Source of the DNA: Setaria digitata
Lineage: Eukaryota > Nematoda > Chromadorea > Rhabditida > Setariidae
Reading direction: 5' to 3'
NCBI GenBank assembly: GCA_003640385.1
Contig: RCAB01000010.1
Span: 485,534 to 549,533, forward strand
Length of the DNA: 64,000 nucleotides
The notes beneath the pieces were generated by a model. The model searched no databases. It had not been told where the DNA came from and saw nothing but the letters and a program-made list of their open reading frames with translations. The position numbers and the translations under genes are program-made. Positions 61,019 to 64,000 of this stretch are shown one piece after another. Position 1 is the first letter of the stretch; each line of letters starts with the position of its first letter.

Positions 61019-62873
61019 TTAAGAACTTGGAGAAGCCGTACTTCTAGTACCAACAGAAGCCTGAATTTCCTGGAAAATGAATTTTGTATTACTTTCTAGA
61101 TATCATTGCAAGAAATATCGCCATTCTCCAGTCAGTTCCGCAACAATTGGGACCTTCTCCCTAACGAAGTGAATGCCTCCAAGCTAGGTGTTTCCGCCTA
61201 ATAAAGTTGTCTTCGCTTATTAGATAGCTGTGAAAAAAGCGGCTGCACATCAACTTAATTTTGTAGTTTGCGTAAATACAATTTTTATTTTAGTTATTAT
61301 TATGCTTTTTCTTTTTTATTTTTTGGATTATTTTATTTTTTGGATTGTTTTTGTCTTATTATTGAATATAATTAGTTTTTCTTTCAGTGATGGTGGTTTT
61401 ATGCGTGGATTGTAGTTTTTTAAATATTAAATAGGTTTTACTATATTTGGTTACGGCACAGCTAGAAACATATTTTTGGAGTTAGTTTAATTAAAATCTT
61501 TGTTTTTAATGCAGAAGATTTTCTAGCCAAGTTTTTTCTTGGTCTTTTTAATCCAGCTGTGTTTTTGCCTGCTAGGTTTAGTTTCAGATATATGTGGAAT
61601 TTTGGAAGTATACTAGGTATTATATTGATTTGTCAGACTTGAACTGGTTTTTTTTCAACATTTTATTATAGTGCCGGTGGTGTTTTAGTAGTGGTCAATA
61701 TATTATATTTGAGGCTAATTTTGGTTGGTTATTGCGTATTATGCATTCTAATGGTGCTTCTATGTTCTTTTTATTTATTTATTTGCATATTTTTAAGGCT
61801 TTAATTTATGATAAGTATCGATTAGTGATGGTTTAGTTTAGTGGTGTTGCTATTTATTTTTTGCTTGAGAAAACCGAAGAAATAGACGACTTTGAAATGA
61901 TCTTAACTCTCTAAAAAATAATAGAAGATAGGAATTCGCTGTTTTTAAAAACAACCAATAATTAGGAATTTGTTCTTCACAATCTTCGAATTTCGAGTTT
62001 ATCTATATAAGGATAGAAATTTTTGTTAGTGAGTTAGCAATAAACTAAAAAGCTTCCGAAATCGACCGGGACTCGAGACTCATTCAAGAAAAAAAAGGTG
62101 TTCTTACTGGATTTACATATAATTTCCCTCCTTCTATCCTGGCATAGTTTTAATTTCTTAATAACCAGATCCGATATTACATGCTCTTATTCATTTCTGG
62201 TAAAGCTCAACATCTCGACTACATATCTGAGAATTTTCTAGAATAATGTGAAAACACTTGTTTGAGGTCAGATAAGAAATACGAACTGTACCTCATTTTG
62301 TTGTTCCAAATTACGCACTGCGAATTCGATACTGAGGCGATACAGCAGATCATCGGGATGACAGGAAGAAAGATATTCTACTACGTTCATAACGGAGGCT
62401 TTTAGAGCAGTATTTGAGTTTCTCAAATCCTGTAAAGCATGACTAATTAACATTCTGTTTACGAAAGAACTGGACTAAAAATCCTTCTCCAGTACTCACG
62501 TAAAATTGTCTTTTATCGTTCCACAAGAATCAATAACCAATGTTTATTACAGTACAACAATGGCATGTTATTTATCTTGAACTTATGCATCCGGAAAATA
62601 CATTGATCTTCTAGCGCTGGATCTACTTTGTATTTATCTATCATGATGACTGCTTCTAGGCAAATCAGAAGACATTCATTCACCTGTCCCTCTTCCTTTT
62701 GTACAGTCTCCTTGAGCAGAATGAACACTCGTGACGATCTACAAACAATGTTACCGATCTCAGTGCAAGTAGTCAGTCCCAACATGATGACGGATTTCGC
62801 CTTCGAACAAGAGAGTTTGAAGCCATGATTAACTTTATAGAGTTTTGAACAAACCATTGAGGTTTTTATAGTC
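61019..62873 (-). CDS. 3' exons of an unidentified, possibly HEAT-like protein
   Basis: Minus-strand exons proposed at 62873-62627 (in-phase open stretch containing GQVNECLLICLEAVIMIDKY; an earlier part reads LTTCTEIGNIVCRSSRVF), 62429-62292 (DLRNSNTALKASVMNVVEYL through FAVRNLEQQNE, clear TTTACAG acceptor and GT donor) and 61069-61019 (EIQASVGTRSTASPSS then TAA). All three join in phase 0. The leucine-rich helical pattern suggests an alpha-helical repeat protein, but I cannot name the family. The donor of the first exon and the assignment of the short last exon are uncertain; the middle exon is well supported. More exons must lie beyond 62873 or outside the window. Confidence 0.5.
61277..61870 (+). 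pseudogene. Nuclear mitochondrial insertion (numt): nad6 end, tRNA spacer, cytb 5' half
   Basis: T-rich, G-skewed sequence unlike its surroundings. Bases about 61277-61415 read LFYFLDYFIFWIVFVLLL and end DGGFMRGL then TAG, like the end of nematode ND6. A spacer of about 113 bases, long enough for two mitochondrial tRNAs, follows (it contains TTACGGC and a TAAAA/TTTTA stem). From about 61529 comes cytochrome b: FNPAVFLPARFSFRYMWNFG, then a TGA that is Trp in the mitochondrial code, then after a frameshift near 61695 EANFGWLLRIMHSNGASMFF and IYLHIFKALIYDKYRL, with TAG replacing a conserved Trp. It ends abruptly near 61870. The copy is dead. The tRNA identities (expected trnR and trnQ) are from memory of filarial gene order. 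Confidence 0.88.
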
Positions 62874-63950
62874 CTGAAGTATTTACCACAATTTATGTGT
62901 ACCGTGTTCGTGGATTTGAGATTTTGATAATGAAATTTTATCTCCCTTCAAGGAAATTTTTCCCACTGAAAATGTGTTGTACTACTTGCCGCAAGATTAC
63001 TATCTGAAAATTTCGCTTCTGAACGGAACAAGTAAAAAAATATTCTTTCTTTCTTTTTTTTTTTTTTGCTTTCACATCTAATTTTCCTACACATACACAG
63101 ATGTTGCATAAGTTTTTGTGTTTAGCTCAAATTTCAACTGAGCTCAACTGAGCTCTTAAATTATTTTCAACGATAATAACTTAAACAACATTTATCAGTG
63201 TTTTATATTATTTGTTCACTGAAATCTGAATTAAGCTCGAATTTCAACAGTTCGAAAGTACTTAATGTATACTTTTACCAGTAATGTCAGGAGATCTAGA
63301 AATTGAAAGTTCTAATAGAATCGTAAAAAACTCTATTTTGAGAGTATCGCATTAGAAACTGAGATAACCAGAAATTTTTAGTGAAAAGTGAGGCAGTCCA
63401 ACGATGAGATAAACTTATACACTTACACCCAATCTCTTTAACGATGTTAATATTATTTGAAACACAACCGATTTTCACAAAAATCTGCTTTTGGAAGAAG
63501 TTTGATGTAATAAATTTAGTAACAACCGTTGCTTGGAAAAGGAAAACAGCAGTTAGGAGATGAATCTAGAAATAGGAACACGAGAATAATAGTCTCCTTC
63601 CACCTCGGAAAATTTAAAATTTTGTGAACACTAATGTGTTTTCATAACTGTGAATTTCGGAAACGAAGTTCCCTCCTCAGAATTTTCTAGACCTTTTGTG
63701 ATTGTCACAACTACTTAGGTGGAATTTCATATCCAAAATGCAAAATTCTAGCAAGCCAAGATATCCCAAACTGGAGAATTTATTTTTTTTTTTTTTAAGC
63801 ATTTTAGTAGTATTTTTAAAAAGATAAATAATAATAGATAATAAAACAAATAATTCAAGAAAAAGTAACAGAAAAAAAGTCGGCCAAAATTTGATCACAT
63901 GCTTTTTACATGGAAAACGATAGAAACATATCTGAATCATTAACATAAGT
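62874..63950. other. Right flank, no supportable feature
   Basis: Presumably intron or upstream sequence of the unidentified minus-strand gene. No exon could be defined. A tandem ACTGAGCTCA motif lies near 63139-63152. Confidence 0.4.

Positions 63951-64000
<50 letters not shown>
63951..64000. repeat. (ATA)n microsatellite at the window edge
   Basis: At least 16 uninterrupted ATA units running to the last base, so its full length is not visible. Confidence 0.95.

Noticed and set aside
1..64000. Search for CRISPR arrays, bacterial operons, Wolbachia-like inserts, tRNA and rRNA genes and long transposons.
   Set aside because: Nothing convincing seen by eye; short or decayed elements could be missed without similarity searches.

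Overview
The window is eukaryotic and nematode, most likely a filarial (spirurid) worm. It is AT-rich, with many short exons and introns that end in T-rich acceptors, and acceptor-like sites lie just upstream of several start codons, as expected for spliced-leader trans-splicing. The gene set is animal. A fragment of mitochondrial DNA inserted near the right end joins the end of nad6 to cytb across a tRNA-sized spacer; as I recall it, that is the filarial gene order.

Layout. 1-8.7 kb is mostly non-coding, with a candidate terminal exon at 2.1 kb, a minus-strand open cluster at 2.8-3.8 kb and a perfect 22-bp GC-rich hairpin at 8.25 kb. A plus-strand plastin/fimbrin gene (14 exons, 629 aa) fills 8.75-13.4 kb. 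After 4.5 kb without a convincing gene comes pyrroline-5-carboxylate reductase (plus strand, 10 exons, 296 aa, 17.9-20.7 kb). 20.8-36.6 kb is a gene-poor stretch with one candidate 70-aa spliced mini-gene at 27.7 kb. A SWEET sugar transporter (plus, 11 exons, 334 aa) covers 36.6-41.4 kb.

The right third reads on the minus strand. Two tandem DEG/ENaC channel genes (55.3-51.1 kb, 563 aa; 49.0-44.2 kb, 576 aa) share most intron positions and phases, and an orphan copy of one first exon sits between them. The Ro60/rop-1 ribonucleoprotein gene (60.8-56.2 kb, 12 exons, 651 aa) follows, and only about 130 bp upstream of its 5' end lie the apparent last exons of an unidentified gene, an operon-like arrangement. 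The mitochondrial insertion lies in what appears to be the last intron of that gene.

The genes do not form one pathway: actin bundling, proline synthesis, sugar transport, cation channels and RNA quality control. All exon models were built by hand from splice signals, reading-frame continuity and remembered family sequences; every exon length agrees with its intron phases. Three introns use GC-AG instead of GT-AG ends. I found no bacterial operon, CRISPR array, transposon or rRNA.
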